A DNA stretch of 64,000 nt. Origin: Mycobacterium sp. 050128. Its GTDB lineage: Bacteria; Actinomycetota; Actinomycetes; Mycobacteriales; Mycobacteriaceae. Under the pieces are notes generated by a model. That model was given only the letters and a program-made list of their open reading frames with translations. It searched no databases and was not told the origin of the DNA. Both the position numbers and the translations under genes were made by a program. Positions within the stretch are counted from its first letter, which is position 1. Each line of letters opens with the position of its first letter. Shown here in pieces: positions 31,907 through 40,143 of this stretch. The stretch is from assembly GCF_036409155.1 (NCBI RefSeq), contig NZ_JAZGLW010000001.1, positions 434,001 through 498,000 of the forward strand. Direction: 5' to 3'.

Positions 31907-32620
31907 TCAGACCGGATCCTCGCGGGAACGGAATCGCCGGACCCCGGCTCTGAACCGCGCCGGACTCCATGGCTTGTCCTTTCTCGCCCGGGCCATCGGA
32001 TAGAAGCAGAGCCCGATGAGGATCGACGTGAAGTGCCCGATCGCGGTGAAGTTCAGCCCATGTTTGGACATCGTGATCAGCGGAAAGCCGAAGACGACCA
32101 ATAGCACGCCGAGATAGAGCCAGCGCCATGGCCGTTCGATGCGATATGCCAACACGGCCATGATGCCGACCAGGAAGTAGCTGACCCCGATGTCACGTGA
32201 GCGCACCAGCCGTTCCGATGCGTCGTGTTCCTCGATCGCGAAGTACAGGATGCCTTCACTGATGTAGGTCGACAGGATATGGCTGGTCAATCCCACGGTG
32301 AGCCAGTTCAAGTGGCCGAGCCAGTGTTCGGCCGGGGCGAGAAACAAGGTGAACAGCAGCAGGTAGGGCTCCAGGCTTTTGCCGTCGATCCACAGCAGGC
32401 TGGAAAACAGCACGGAAAGGGGATCGGTGCCCAACTCGTGAATGTTGGTGGAGCGGTGCAGCAACACCGAGTGCAATTGCCGCCCGGAGAGTTGGTTCTG
32501 GATGAGCGTCGTGATCATCAACACGAGTAGCCAGCCGTAGGTCAGCGGCGCGCCGGCGACGAAATGCCAGATCCCGATAGCCAAGCTCCGTAGTCGCGCC
32601 CCCACCGATACATCCGCCAC
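31907..32620 (-). CDS. Rhomboid-like integral membrane protein (Rv3434c-like)
   Basis: A 237-residue protein with about six membrane segments (APLTYGWLLVLMITTLI, YLLLFTLFLAPAEHWLG, WLTVGLTSHILSTYI, VSYFLVGIMAVLAY, WLYLGVLLVVFGFPLI, TAIGHFTSILIGLCFYPM). The same length and position as Rv3434c. The layout resembles rhomboid proteins, with a histidine in the last segment (IGHFTSI), but a GxSG serine is not clear, the nearest being DIGVSYFLVG, so protease activity is uncertain. GTG start. Followed upstream by two DUF4436 genes in the same direction. Confidence 0.8.
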   Translation of the reverse strand: MADVSVGARLRSLAIGIWHFVAGAPLTYGWLLVLMITTLIQNQLSGRQLHSVLLHRSTNIHELGTDPLSVLFSSLLWIDGKSLEPYLLLFTLFLAPAEHWLGHLNWLTVGLTSHILSTYISEGILYFAIEEHDASERLVRSRDIGVSYFLVGIMAVLAYRIERPWRWLYLGVLLVVFGFPLITMSKHGLNFTAIGHFTSILIGLCFYPMARARKDKPWSPARFRAGVRRFRSREDPV

Positions 32621-32659
32621 GGCGTCAACCTTCGCATGCCCAGCGGCTTGGGCAAACTG

Positions 32660-33499
32660 TTATGCCGCCTTTTCAGGTTCGGGTCGTAGATGCCGCCACC
32701 AGCTATAGATGTACAGCACCATCGACATCACCAGTGTGACGATCACCCAGAGCGTGACCGTGACGTCAACCCACGACCCGATCGGGGGCGCGTCGGGCAG
32801 CGCATTTCGCAGTGGTATCACCGCGAACAGCATTGCCGCGTACCACGTTGTCATCGGCGGCTGGAATTTTCGACGGTCGCGCGCCGTCTGAATGGAGACG
32901 AAGGCGCCGACTCCGGCGAGCGCGAGCATCACCACGACGATGACGGCCGCGAACACCGCAATGCTGGGCGAGCGCCGCAGCTCCACTCGGTACGGCGACT
33001 GTGGATTGCCGTCCCCAGCAACAGAAAGCTGCCAGCCCGAGACACGGTCGACGAATTTCACCGGCAGCTGTTGGGGTGGCTCGGTGCCGTAGATGAGGTC
33101 GACCGTGATCGGGCCCGAATGGTATTTGTCCATCGGCCACACCGACGGATCGCCGCTAATCGTCAGCGGGACAGGGTATTCGCCGGGAAGCATTCCTTTC
33201 GTCCAAGCGCGCTTGCTGGGCGTGGCCGAGGAGTGGACCACGACGGCGAAGTCTGAGTTGAGGCCGCGGGTTACCGGATCCAGCAGCCCGGGGCCGGGGG
33301 TGACGGTGACGTTGGCGTGAACCGACCCCTTCATCGACTCGGTCTCGAGGAAGTCGATTGTCACCGTGGTCCCGTCGGCCGCCGGCTTGCCGGGGGTCAG
33401 TTGAAGAGGGCAACCGCAGCCCGACCTGGCGTAGAGCCCGACGGTGGTGGCGTATGCGCCGATGAAAAAGATGACCAAACCAATGATCGAAAACTTCAT
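32660..33499 (-). CDS. DUF4436 membrane protein, copy 1
   Basis: About 279 residues with an N-terminal membrane segment (FSIIGLVIFFIGAYATTVGLY) and three C-terminal ones (IAVFAAVIVVVMLALAGVGAFV, WYAAMLFAVIPL, VTVTLWVIVTLVMSMVLYIY) enclosing an extracytoplasmic beta-rich domain (VTVTPGPGLLDPVTRGLNSDFAV). DUF4436, as in Rv3435c; function unknown. ATG at 33499 has AGAGG about ten bases upstream and is preferred over a TTG at 33535. Shares many identical segments with the next gene upstream, e.g. the run RKFQPPMTTWYAAMLFAV. Confidence 0.87.
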   Translation of the reverse strand: MKFSIIGLVIFFIGAYATTVGLYARSGCGCPLQLTPGKPAADGTTVTIDFLETESMKGSVHANVTVTPGPGLLDPVTRGLNSDFAVVVHSSATPSKRAWTKGMLPGEYPVPLTISGDPSVWPMDKYHSGPITVDLIYGTEPPQQLPVKFVDRVSGWQLSVAGDGNPQSPYRVELRRSPSIAVFAAVIVVVMLALAGVGAFVSIQTARDRRKFQPPMTTWYAAMLFAVIPLRNALPDAPPIGSWVDVTVTLWVIVTLVMSMVLYIYSWWRHLRPEPEKAA

Positions 33500-33692
33500 G
33501 AACGAAGTGCCTCTGGCGAAGCCGCTCGATGCCAAGGTTGCCTCCCCCTAACTGTGCCGTCCGAGATGCATTACCGGCCAGAAATACCAGACTCGCTTCC
33601 CGCGCCGCTACCAGACGCTAAGTCGGCCGGTGCGAGTGTTCTCAAACGTGGCGCCACCGCCAGGAGATGTAGATCGATTGTAGAAACGTCGA

Positions 33693-34616
33693 CTACAAGC
33701 GGCCACTCGAGAATGACGCCGGCTCATCGGGTTCGGGCCGCAGATGCCGCCACCAGCAAGAGACATAGAGCCCCATCGAGATCACCAGGATGACAGTCAC
33801 CCAGAGCACGATCGTGACGTCGATCAAAACTCCGATCGGGGGCGAATCGGGCAGCGCATTTCGCAGTGGCACCACCGCGAATAGCATCGCCGCATACCAG
33901 GTTGTCATCGGCGGCTGGAACTTTCGTTTGTCCCGCACCGTCTGGACCGCGACAAAGAAGGCAAAGAAGGCGAGGGCGATCAGCACAACGAGGATGACGA
34001 CCGCGAACGCCACGGTGCTCGTCGACCGGACCAAGTCGACTTGGTAGGGGCCGACCAGATCGTCCTCGTGGATGCGGTCCGTAGCGACATCCCAGCCCAG
34101 CAAGCGGTCGACCATGGTCACTACCGCCGGCACCCGGGTGGAGCTGGGGCCCGACACGAGTTGGGCGACGACGGGCCCCGAATGGTATTCGTCGAACGGC
34201 CATGCGGCGACCTCGCCGTCGAGGGCCAGCGAAATGCGAAACACGTCGGGCAGCGTGCCTTTCGGCCAGGTGCGCTTGCTCGCGCTCACCGCGGAGGAGA
34301 CCGCGATGGTGAGATCTTCCTTGAGATTGTGAGTCTGCGGATCCAGCAGCCCGGGTCCCGGATAAACGTTGATGCTGGAAACAACCAGGCTGTTGGCCGA
34401 CTGGACTTCTTGTATGTCGATCGTCACCCTGGTCGCGTCGGGTACCGGCTCGCCCCGAACAACGACATTGGGATGGCCCATTCCACCGTCGACGTACAGC
34501 CACACCGAGAAGGCATAGGCGGCGACGAACAACACGACACCGACGATGCCGAATATCCTGCGGCGGTTATTCAACCGTGACCGACTTGGCCAGGTTTCTC
34601 GGTTTGTCGACGTCAT
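33693..34616 (-). CDS. DUF4436 membrane protein, copy 2
   Basis: A paralogue of copy 1 with the same topology: N-terminal membrane segment (IFGIVGVVLFVAAYAFSVWLY), extracytoplasmic domain (INVYPGPGLLDPQTHNLKEDLTIAV; DEYHSGPVVAQLV) and three C-terminal membrane helices. The start is uncertain: ATG at 34616 or 34646 overlap the glmS 3' end by 50-80 bp, while a TTG at 34574 overlaps it by only eight bases. Function unknown. M. tuberculosis has one DUF4436 gene here (Rv3435c), so this is a tandem duplication or the M. tuberculosis line lost a copy. Confidence 0.85.
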   Translation of the reverse strand: MTSTNRETWPSRSRLNNRRRIFGIVGVVLFVAAYAFSVWLYVDGGMGHPNVVVRGEPVPDATRVTIDIQEVQSANSLVVSSINVYPGPGLLDPQTHNLKEDLTIAVSSAVSASKRTWPKGTLPDVFRISLALDGEVAAWPFDEYHSGPVVAQLVSGPSSTRVPAVVTMVDRLLGWDVATDRIHEDDLVGPYQVDLVRSTSTVAFAVVILVVLIALAFFAFFVAVQTVRDKRKFQPPMTTWYAAMLFAVVPLRNALPDSPPIGVLIDVTIVLWVTVILVISMGLYVSCWWRHLRPEPDEPASFSSGRL

Positions 34617-36432
34617 AACCACGGGCTTGCGCCACCGACGCCGCAAACACCTGCAGCGGGATGGTCGACAGCAGCGGCTGTAAAAGCGTTGACACCGAAG
34701 GGATTTCGATCAAATGATCCGCGTAGGGGCGCACGGTGTCGTCCCCTTCCTCGGCGATGACAATGGTCACCGCACCACGGGACTGAATCTCGCGGATGTT
34801 GGACATCAGCTTGGCGTGCAAGGTGGCAGCGCTCTTGGGTGACGGCATCACGACGATGACCGGCAGATCGTCTTCGATCAACGCGATCGGGCCGTGCTTG
34901 AGTTCGCCGGCGGCGAAGCCCTCAGCGTGCATGTAGGCCAGCTCTTTGAGTTTGAGCGCGCCTTCGAGCGCCACCGGGTAGCCGACATGGCGGCCCAGGA
35001 ACAGCACGGTCGAGGATTGGGCGAACCGATAAGCCAGGGCGGCAACCGGTTCGATCGTCGCGAGCACCCGCGACACCAAATCTGGCATGGCTTCCAGCTC
35101 CCGGTATTCGCGCTCGACCTCGTCCGGGTACTTGGTGCCACGGGCCTGCGCAAGCGCCAGGCCGACCAGGTAATTGGCGGTGATCTGGGCCAGGAAGGTC
35201 TTCGTCGAGGCCACCCCGATTTCCGGCCCGGCGCGGGTGTAGAGCACCGCATCGCATTCGCGGGGAATCTGCGAGCCGTTGGTGTTGCAGATCGCCAGCA
35301 CCTTGGCCTTCTGCGCCTTCGCGTGGCGGACCGCTTCCAGGGTGTCCGCGGTTTCACCGGACTGCGAGATGGCCACCACCAGTGTGCTGCGGTCCAAAAC
35401 CGGGTCCCGGTAACGGAATTCGCTGGCGAGCTCGACTTCCACCGGCAGTCGCGTCCAGTGCTCGATCGCGTACTTGGCCAGCAGCCCGGAGTGATAGGCG
35501 GTGCCGCAGGCCACGACGAATACCTTGTCGACCTCGCGCAGTTCCTGATCGGAGAGGCGTTGCTCGTCGAGCACGATGCGGCCGTTGACGAAATGGCCCA
35601 GCAGCGTGTCGGCCACCGCCGTGGGTTGCTCGGCGATCTCCTTGAGCATGAAGTACTCGTAGCCACCCTTTTCGGCGGCGGCCAGGTCCCAATCGATATG
35701 GAACTCGCGATATTCCACATCTTCGTTGCCGTCGAAGTCGGTGATCCGGTAGCCGTCGGCGGTGAGCACCACGCATTGGTCCTGGCCGAGTTCGACGGCG
35801 TTGCGGGTGTGCGGGATGAACGCGGCCACGTCCGAACCGACGAACATCTCGCCGTCGCCGACTCCGACCACCAGCGGGGTCGACCGTCGCGCGGCCACGA
35901 TGGTGCCGGGCTCGTCGGCGTTGGCGAACACCAGAGTGAAGTGGCCCTCAAGCCGGCGCAGCACCGCGAGCACCGAAGCGGCGAAGTCGCCGGCCGTCTC
36001 ACCCTCGCGATACGCCTGGGCGACCAGGTGCACGGCGACCTCGGTGTCGGTGTCGCTGGCGAACTCGACGCCGGCAGCCTCCAGCTCCTGACGCAGGGTC
36101 GCGAAGTTCTCGATGATGCCGTTGTGGACCACGGCGATCTTGCCGGCGGCGTCGCGGTGCGGGTGGGCGTTTCGGTCGGTCGGGCGGCCGTGGGTGGCCC
36201 AGCGGGTGTGGCCCAGGCCGGTGGTGGCGCCCAGGTCCTCCGGCCGCATGTCGGCCACCGCTTTGCTTAGGTTTTCCAATCGGCCGGCCCGGCGGCGCAC
36301 GGTGAGCCTGCCCGTGCCGTCGACCAGCGCGATGCCCGACGAGTCATAGCCGCGGTACTCCATGCGCCGCAGTGCGTCCATGACGACTTGGCAGGCAGGG
36401 GCCTGCCCGACGTAGCCGACGATTCCACACAT
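34567..36432 (-). CDS. glmS: Glucosamine-fructose-6-phosphate aminotransferase GlmS
   Basis: Makes glucosamine-6-phosphate from fructose-6-phosphate and glutamine, first step of UDP-GlcNAc synthesis. The 621-residue protein begins MCGIVGYVG with the Cys nucleophile and has RMEYRGYDSSGIA, then two SIS isomerase domains (VVAISQSGETADTLEA; VLFLGRHVGYPVALEGALKLKE) and ends with LAKSVTVE. The frame extends to 36567, but the family start is the ATG at 36432. Ortholog of Rv3436c. Its partner GlmM is encoded in the same window. No glmS ribozyme signature was recognised upstream. Confidence 0.97.
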   Translation of the reverse strand: MCGIVGYVGQAPACQVVMDALRRMEYRGYDSSGIALVDGTGRLTVRRRAGRLENLSKAVADMRPEDLGATTGLGHTRWATHGRPTDRNAHPHRDAAGKIAVVHNGIIENFATLRQELEAAGVEFASDTDTEVAVHLVAQAYREGETAGDFAASVLAVLRRLEGHFTLVFANADEPGTIVAARRSTPLVVGVGDGEMFVGSDVAAFIPHTRNAVELGQDQCVVLTADGYRITDFDGNEDVEYREFHIDWDLAAAEKGGYEYFMLKEIAEQPTAVADTLLGHFVNGRIVLDEQRLSDQELREVDKVFVVACGTAYHSGLLAKYAIEHWTRLPVEVELASEFRYRDPVLDRSTLVVAISQSGETADTLEAVRHAKAQKAKVLAICNTNGSQIPRECDAVLYTRAGPEIGVASTKTFLAQITANYLVGLALAQARGTKYPDEVEREYRELEAMPDLVSRVLATIEPVAALAYRFAQSSTVLFLGRHVGYPVALEGALKLKELAYMHAEGFAAGELKHGPIALIEDDLPVIVVMPSPKSAATLHAKLMSNIREIQSRGAVTIVIAEEGDDTVRPYADHLIEIPSVSTLLQPLLSTIPLQVFAASVAQARGYDVDKPRNLAKSVTVE

Positions 36433-36491
36433 TGTGACCAGGGTAGTGCAGATGAAGCGGCTGCTCGGCCCGCTGCCAGGCCCAACCCGCA

Positions 36492-36549
36492 TCGAGTGTG
36501 CGCTCAGGGCGGTTTTTCGGCCGAAATGTCGCCCTGAGCGCACACTCGA
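36492..36549. repeat. Long hairpin with nested palindrome upstream of glmS
   Basis: Perfect 19-base arms (36492-36510 and 36531-36549) flank a 20-base loop that itself contains the palindrome TTTCGGCCGAAA. It lies in the divergent gap between glmS and the Rv3437-like gene, about 60 bp from the glmS ATG. It resembles dispersed mycobacterial intergenic palindromes; it could also be a bidirectional control element. Confidence 0.75.
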
Positions 36550-36617
36550 CGCCCTGAAGTGACACACGACGCCCAGCCGGTAACGTTTTGCCCGCCCACC
36601 AGCGCGAAAGGCCCATC

Positions 36618-37124
36618 TTGACCGACCCGTACCGCCGCTTCTCCGTCAGGCTGCATGAGCACACCGGCATCGTGGTCTTTTGGTTCCAGCGCAGCATCAC
36701 CTGCACCGGCACGCTCGAGCAATGCGAGAAGGCATACCGCGATGCGCAGCTGCATTGCCTGGTCACCGGCTGGTGGGGCCTGGTGTCGTTTTTCCTGTTG
36801 AACCCGATAGCGCTGATCTCGAACTACACGGCGATTCGACGAGTGCGCGCCCTGGCGAAGGAGGCTCCCGCGCCCTACGGCGCGACGCCTTACACCCCCA
36901 CCGGCCAGGTCGCGGGCCCAGTCGTCCCGGCCAGCCAGGCCGTCGCGCCCAGCCAGGCCGTCGCGCCCAGCCAGGCCGTCGCGCCTCGCCAGGCCGTCGC
37001 GCCTCGCCCGGTCGCGCCACCCCCACCGGTCGGGCCGCCACCGGGCTGGTACCCCAACCCTGGCGGGCCGGGGCAACGGTACTGGGACGGTGTCGCGTGG
37101 ACTCACTGGACCCATCCCCGCTAA
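36618..37124 (+). CDS. Rv3437-like membrane protein with C-terminal DUF2510
   Basis: About 168 residues. One membrane segment (LVTGWWGLVSFFLLNPIALISNY) is followed by a Pro/Ala-rich linker containing hexapeptide repeats (VAPSQA/VAPRQA) and a C-terminal DUF2510 motif (PPPGWYPNPGGPGQRYWDGVAWTHWT). DUF2510 is a short beta motif found in actinobacterial membrane proteins. The TTG at 36618 with GAAAGG upstream fits the start of Rv3437; an ATG at 36588 is possible. Function unknown. Confidence 0.82.
   Translation: MTDPYRRFSVRLHEHTGIVVFWFQRSITCTGTLEQCEKAYRDAQLHCLVTGWWGLVSFFLLNPIALISNYTAIRRVRALAKEAPAPYGATPYTPTGQVAGPVVPASQAVAPSQAVAPSQAVAPRQAVAPRPVAPPPPVGPPPGWYPNPGGPGQRYWDGVAWTHWTHPR
36933..37004. repeat. 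Four 18-bp tandem repeats inside the Rv3437-like gene
   Basis: Four consecutive 18-base units (36933, 36951, 36969, 36987) encode VAPSQA-type hexapeptides in the Pro-rich linker. Units one and two are identical; three and four differ by one or a few bases. In-frame expansion or contraction would change linker length only, so this could be polymorphic. Confidence 0.85.
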
Positions 37125-37133
37125 CGTCGACGG

Positions 37134-37973
37134 GTGGCCCGCATCCGCAAGCTCGTCACCGCCCTCAGCCGCCGTGGCCCGCACAAGGTTTTGCGTGGTG
37201 ACCTGGCTTTTGCCGGACTGCCGGGGGTGGTCTACACCCCCGAGTCCGGTCTGAGCCTCCCCGGGATCGCGTTCGGCCACGACTGGCTCACCAGCACCGC
37301 CCGCTATTCGGGTCTGCTCGAGCATCTCGCGTCGTGGGGCATCGTGGCGGGCGCGCCCGACACCGAGCGGGGGCTGGCGCCGTCGGTCCTCAACTTGGCC
37401 TCGGATCTGGGCACCGCGCTCGACATCGTGGCAGGTGTGCGCCTGGGGCCGGGCAACATCAGCGTGCACCCCGCCAAGCTCGGCGTGGTGGGCCATGGAT
37501 TCGGCGCCTCGGCGGCCGTGTTCGCCGCTGCCGGAATGCCGACCGCGCTGGCTGCGGCGGTCGCGCTGTTCCCGACCGTCACGACTCCCCCGGCCGAGCA
37601 GCCGGCCGCGTCACTGAAAGTCCCGGGTTTGATCCTGACCGCGCCGGGAGATCCAAAGACATTGAACGCCAACGCGATTGCGCTTTCCAGCGCGTGGAAT
37701 TCGGCCACGCTGCGCATTGTCAGCAAAGCCGAACCCCGTGGGCTTGGCGAAGGCCGACGACTGGCGTCCGTGTTCGGGCTGCCCGGTTCCCACCGCCGCA
37801 CCCAGCGATCGGTGCGCGCCCTGCTGACCGGATACTTGCTCGCTACCCTGGCCGGTGACAAAACCTATCGCGAGTTCGCCGATCCGGATGTGGTGCTGCC
37901 CAAGACAACTCCGGTCGACCCGGAGGCAGAACCGGTCGCCCTCGAAGAGAAGATCGTCGCGCTGCTGAAGTAG
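37134..37973 (+). CDS. Rv3438-like alpha/beta-hydrolase-fold protein, nucleophile lost
   Basis: A 279-residue protein resembling dienelactone/acyl hydrolases (PGIAFGHDWLTSTARYSGLLEHLASWGIVAGAPDTERG). The nucleophile-elbow position reads VVGHGFGASA, i.e. Gly where GxSxG would have Ser, so catalytic activity by the usual mechanism is unlikely unless another residue substitutes. GTG start ten bases after the previous stop, so likely co-transcribed with the Rv3437-like gene. Matches Rv3438 in length and place. Role unknown. Confidence 0.85.
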   Translation: MARIRKLVTALSRRGPHKVLRGDLAFAGLPGVVYTPESGLSLPGIAFGHDWLTSTARYSGLLEHLASWGIVAGAPDTERGLAPSVLNLASDLGTALDIVAGVRLGPGNISVHPAKLGVVGHGFGASAAVFAAAGMPTALAAAVALFPTVTTPPAEQPAASLKVPGLILTAPGDPKTLNANAIALSSAWNSATLRIVSKAEPRGLGEGRRLASVFGLPGSHRRTQRSVRALLTGYLLATLAGDKTYREFADPDVVLPKTTPVDPEAEPVALEEKIVALLK

Positions 37974-37975
37974 CG

Positions 37976-38554
37976 CTACGCGGGCCGGCGCGACGTCAAA
38001 GCGCTCGGCGCCCAGGCCGGCCATGTCGGTGCTCCGACGAGTTGGCCACCACTCATTTGGGCGACGATGCGAGGACCTTTGAGCGCGCTGTTGTCGAAGA
38101 CGGTCGCGGAGTCGCAGCGCACGAACGCGGTAGCGACCAGTGGCCAAAGGCGTTGATAGCGTTGACGAATTTTATCCTCGGGCACAGCATGGCCGCCGGA
38201 GGCAACTCGACGTTTCACCCGCTCCACCGCGAGTTCCTCGGGAATGAGCAGTACGTGCAGAACGACGGTGTAGGACGCCGCTTGCGCGGTGTCGATCAGC
38301 TCGAGTTTGGACGGGTGAGAAAACACGGTCTCGGCGATGAACGCTCGGCGTAGTTCGATGAGCCGCGTTCGGGTAGCAGCCGCGATCTTGGCGGCCTCGT
38401 AGGCATGCGCGTCGGAATCGGCAGGCCACCGCCGTCTGGCTATCTCGTAAGCGTTGACGAACACACTCCTCGGCAATAGCGGCGCGAGCGTGAATTCGAC
38501 GAAAGTTGACTTTCCGGCGCCATTGGGCCCGACGACCAGGTCAAGCCGGTTCAT
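37976..38554 (-). CDS. Zeta-toxin-family P-loop kinase
   Basis: A 192-residue P-loop protein starting MNRLDLVVGPNGAGKSTFVEF (Walker A, residues 9-17). It has FVNAYEIARRRWP, IAETVFSHPSKLELI and VKRRVASGGHAVPEDKIRQRYQRLW, the zeta-toxin/UDP-GlcNAc-kinase pattern with RxxxGGHxVP. Zeta toxins phosphorylate UDP-N-acetylglucosamine or similar and block cell-wall synthesis. The upstream gene (13-bp gap, same strand) is a ParD-like antitoxin, making a type II toxin-antitoxin module. Substrate is not proven. Confidence 0.9.
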   Translation of the reverse strand: MNRLDLVVGPNGAGKSTFVEFTLAPLLPRSVFVNAYEIARRRWPADSDAHAYEAAKIAAATRTRLIELRRAFIAETVFSHPSKLELIDTAQAASYTVVLHVLLIPEELAVERVKRRVASGGHAVPEDKIRQRYQRLWPLVATAFVRCDSATVFDNSALKGPRIVAQMSGGQLVGAPTWPAWAPSALTSRRPA

Positions 38555-38567
38555 CGAGTCCCGACAT

Positions 38568-38978
38568 TCACTTCTTGCGTCGTGCGGGACGCGCGGTGGC
38601 CGTCAACACCGCCGAACCCCCATCAGGCCGGTACTCGACGATCTCACCGGCATCGTTGAGGGCGACCGTGGTGATGCCGCGCTTGGCCAAGAGCTCACCG
38701 TAGTTGGCTTCGTTGAGGTTTTCCTGGATTGCGGCGGCGATTTCGGCATTGAAGACGACACCTTCTTCGACGCTCAGCTCGCCGGGTTCGAGCTCTCCGG
38801 CCAATGCTGCCTCGACTCGGCGTCGCGCCGCGGTGTGCTGACTCGACACCGCGCGCCCGACCCGGGCCCAGTGATCGAGCTGCTGTTTCGCCGACCGGCT
38901 CTGCCGCGCACCCTCGGCGGCGGCGCTGTCGACCAAATCCGCGGCAAACCGGGTCACCCGATCGCCAGTGTCCGCCAT
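38568..38978 (-). CDS. ParD-like antitoxin of the zeta-toxin module
   Basis: A 136-residue protein of the TA-system ParD-like family. Its N-terminus (RFAADLVDSAAAEGARQSRSAKQQLDHWARVGRAV) is the expected DNA-binding/ribbon-helix-like region, and the C-terminal half (VVFNAEIAAAIQENLNEANYGELLAKRGITTVALNDAGEIVEYRPDG) likely wraps the toxin. It precedes the zeta-toxin gene in the same direction, the usual antitoxin-first order. An inverted repeat 30 bp upstream may be its operator. Confidence 0.88.
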   Translation of the reverse strand: MADTGDRVTRFAADLVDSAAAEGARQSRSAKQQLDHWARVGRAVSSQHTAARRRVEAALAGELEPGELSVEEGVVFNAEIAAAIQENLNEANYGELLAKRGITTVALNDAGEIVEYRPDGGSAVLTATARPARRKK

Positions 38979-39007
38979 CCCGTTCTCAATTCTGTAGCAG
39001 GATGTAA

Positions 39008-39032
39008 CGAGTGTAGCAATTAGCTACGCTCG
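39008..39032. promoter_or_regulatory. Candidate operator of the zeta-toxin/antitoxin module
   Basis: Arms CGAGTGTAGC (39008-39017) and GCTACGCTCG (39023-39032) form an inverted repeat with one mismatch and a 5-base AATTA spacer. On the minus strand TACACT within it could serve as the -10 box of the antitoxin gene, so binding by the antitoxin would repress transcription. Confidence 0.6.
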
Positions 39033-39096
39033 TGCTGGACTGAACTAAGAGCACCGCGGCGAGACCCGCTGCATCCGGCGTGATTAAGTGTCGGTC

Positions 39097-40140
39097 ATGC
39101 GAATCGGAATCGCTCTGGACTATTCGGGCGGCTTTCATGAAGCCGTCGACCGCATCGTCGAACTCGAAAAGGCCGGCCTCGACATCGCCGTGGTGGCCGA
39201 GGCGTATTCCTACGACGCGGTCAGCCAACTGGGGTACCTGGCCGCCAAGACCAACACGATCGAATTGGCCACCGGCGTGGTTCCCATCTACATCCGCACG
39301 CCGTCGCTGCTGGCGATGACCGCCGCGGGCCTGGATTTCGTGTCGGGCGGCCGATTCCGGCTTGGCATCGGGACCTCGGGGCCTCAGGTGATGGAAGGGT
39401 TTCACGGCGTCGCGTTCGACGCCCCGATCGGTCGCACCCGCGAGGTCGTGGAGATCTGCCGGAAAGTGTGGCGGCGCGAGCGAGTCCAATACGACGGCAA
39501 GTACTACCAGCTGCCGCTACCCGCGGACCGCGGGACGGGTTTGGGCAAGCCGCTTCAGCTCATCAATCACCCTGTGCGCGAACGTATTCCGATAACAATT
39601 GCGGCGCTTGGCCCGAAGAACGTCGAGCTCACCGCGGAGATCGCCGAGGGCTGGCAGCCGGTGTTCTACCTTCCGGAGAGGGCTCATACCGTCTGGGGCG
39701 AGGCGCTGGCCACCGGTAATGCCAAACGGGATCCGGCCTTGGGGCCGCTGGACATCATGGTGCACGCCTCGGTGGCCATCGGCGACAACGTCGAGGAGCG
39801 GCTGGCTTGGGTCAAGCCGCAGCTGGCGCTCTACATCGGCGGCATGGGTGCCAAGGGCAAGAATTTCTACCACAACCTGGCCACGCGCTACGGCTACGGC
39901 GAGGTCGCGGACAAGATCCAAGAGCTGTACCTGTCCGGCCGCAAAAGCGAGGCCATCGACCTGGTGCCCGACGAGCTGGTGCGCGGTATGTCGCTGATCG
40001 GCCCGCGCGGTTTCGTCAAAGAGCGCATCGCCGCCTTCGCCGAGTCCGGTGTGACGACGTTGCTGGCAAGTCCGGCCGCGGCCGACCCTAACGAGGCCGT
40101 GCGCTTCGTCGAAGAGGTGCTCGAACTGCGGGGCGCCTGA
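39097..40140 (+). CDS. LLM-class F420-dependent oxidoreductase (Rv3520c-like)
   Basis: A 347-residue luciferase-like enzyme. It starts MRIGIALDYSGGFHEAVDRIVELEKAGLDIAVVAEAYSYDAVS and has LATGVVPIYIRTPSLLAMTAAGLDFVSGGRFRLGIGTSGPQV, the TIGR03559-type F420 pattern. The ATG at 39097 is preferred over a GTG three codons earlier. Substrate unknown. It diverges from the toxin-antitoxin module across about 118 bp that include its operator, and converges tail to tail with the Rv3439c-like gene (3-bp gap). Confidence 0.9.
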   Translation: MRIGIALDYSGGFHEAVDRIVELEKAGLDIAVVAEAYSYDAVSQLGYLAAKTNTIELATGVVPIYIRTPSLLAMTAAGLDFVSGGRFRLGIGTSGPQVMEGFHGVAFDAPIGRTREVVEICRKVWRRERVQYDGKYYQLPLPADRGTGLGKPLQLINHPVRERIPITIAALGPKNVELTAEIAEGWQPVFYLPERAHTVWGEALATGNAKRDPALGPLDIMVHASVAIGDNVEERLAWVKPQLALYIGGMGAKGKNFYHNLATRYGYGEVADKIQELYLSGRKSEAIDLVPDELVRGMSLIGPRGFVKERIAAFAESGVTTLLASPAAADPNEAVRFVEEVLELRGA

Positions 40141-40143
40141 GCG

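Noticed and set aside
34894..36270. Long plus-strand frame across glmS
   Set aside because: Antisense to a clear glmS; no family motif or ribosome site.
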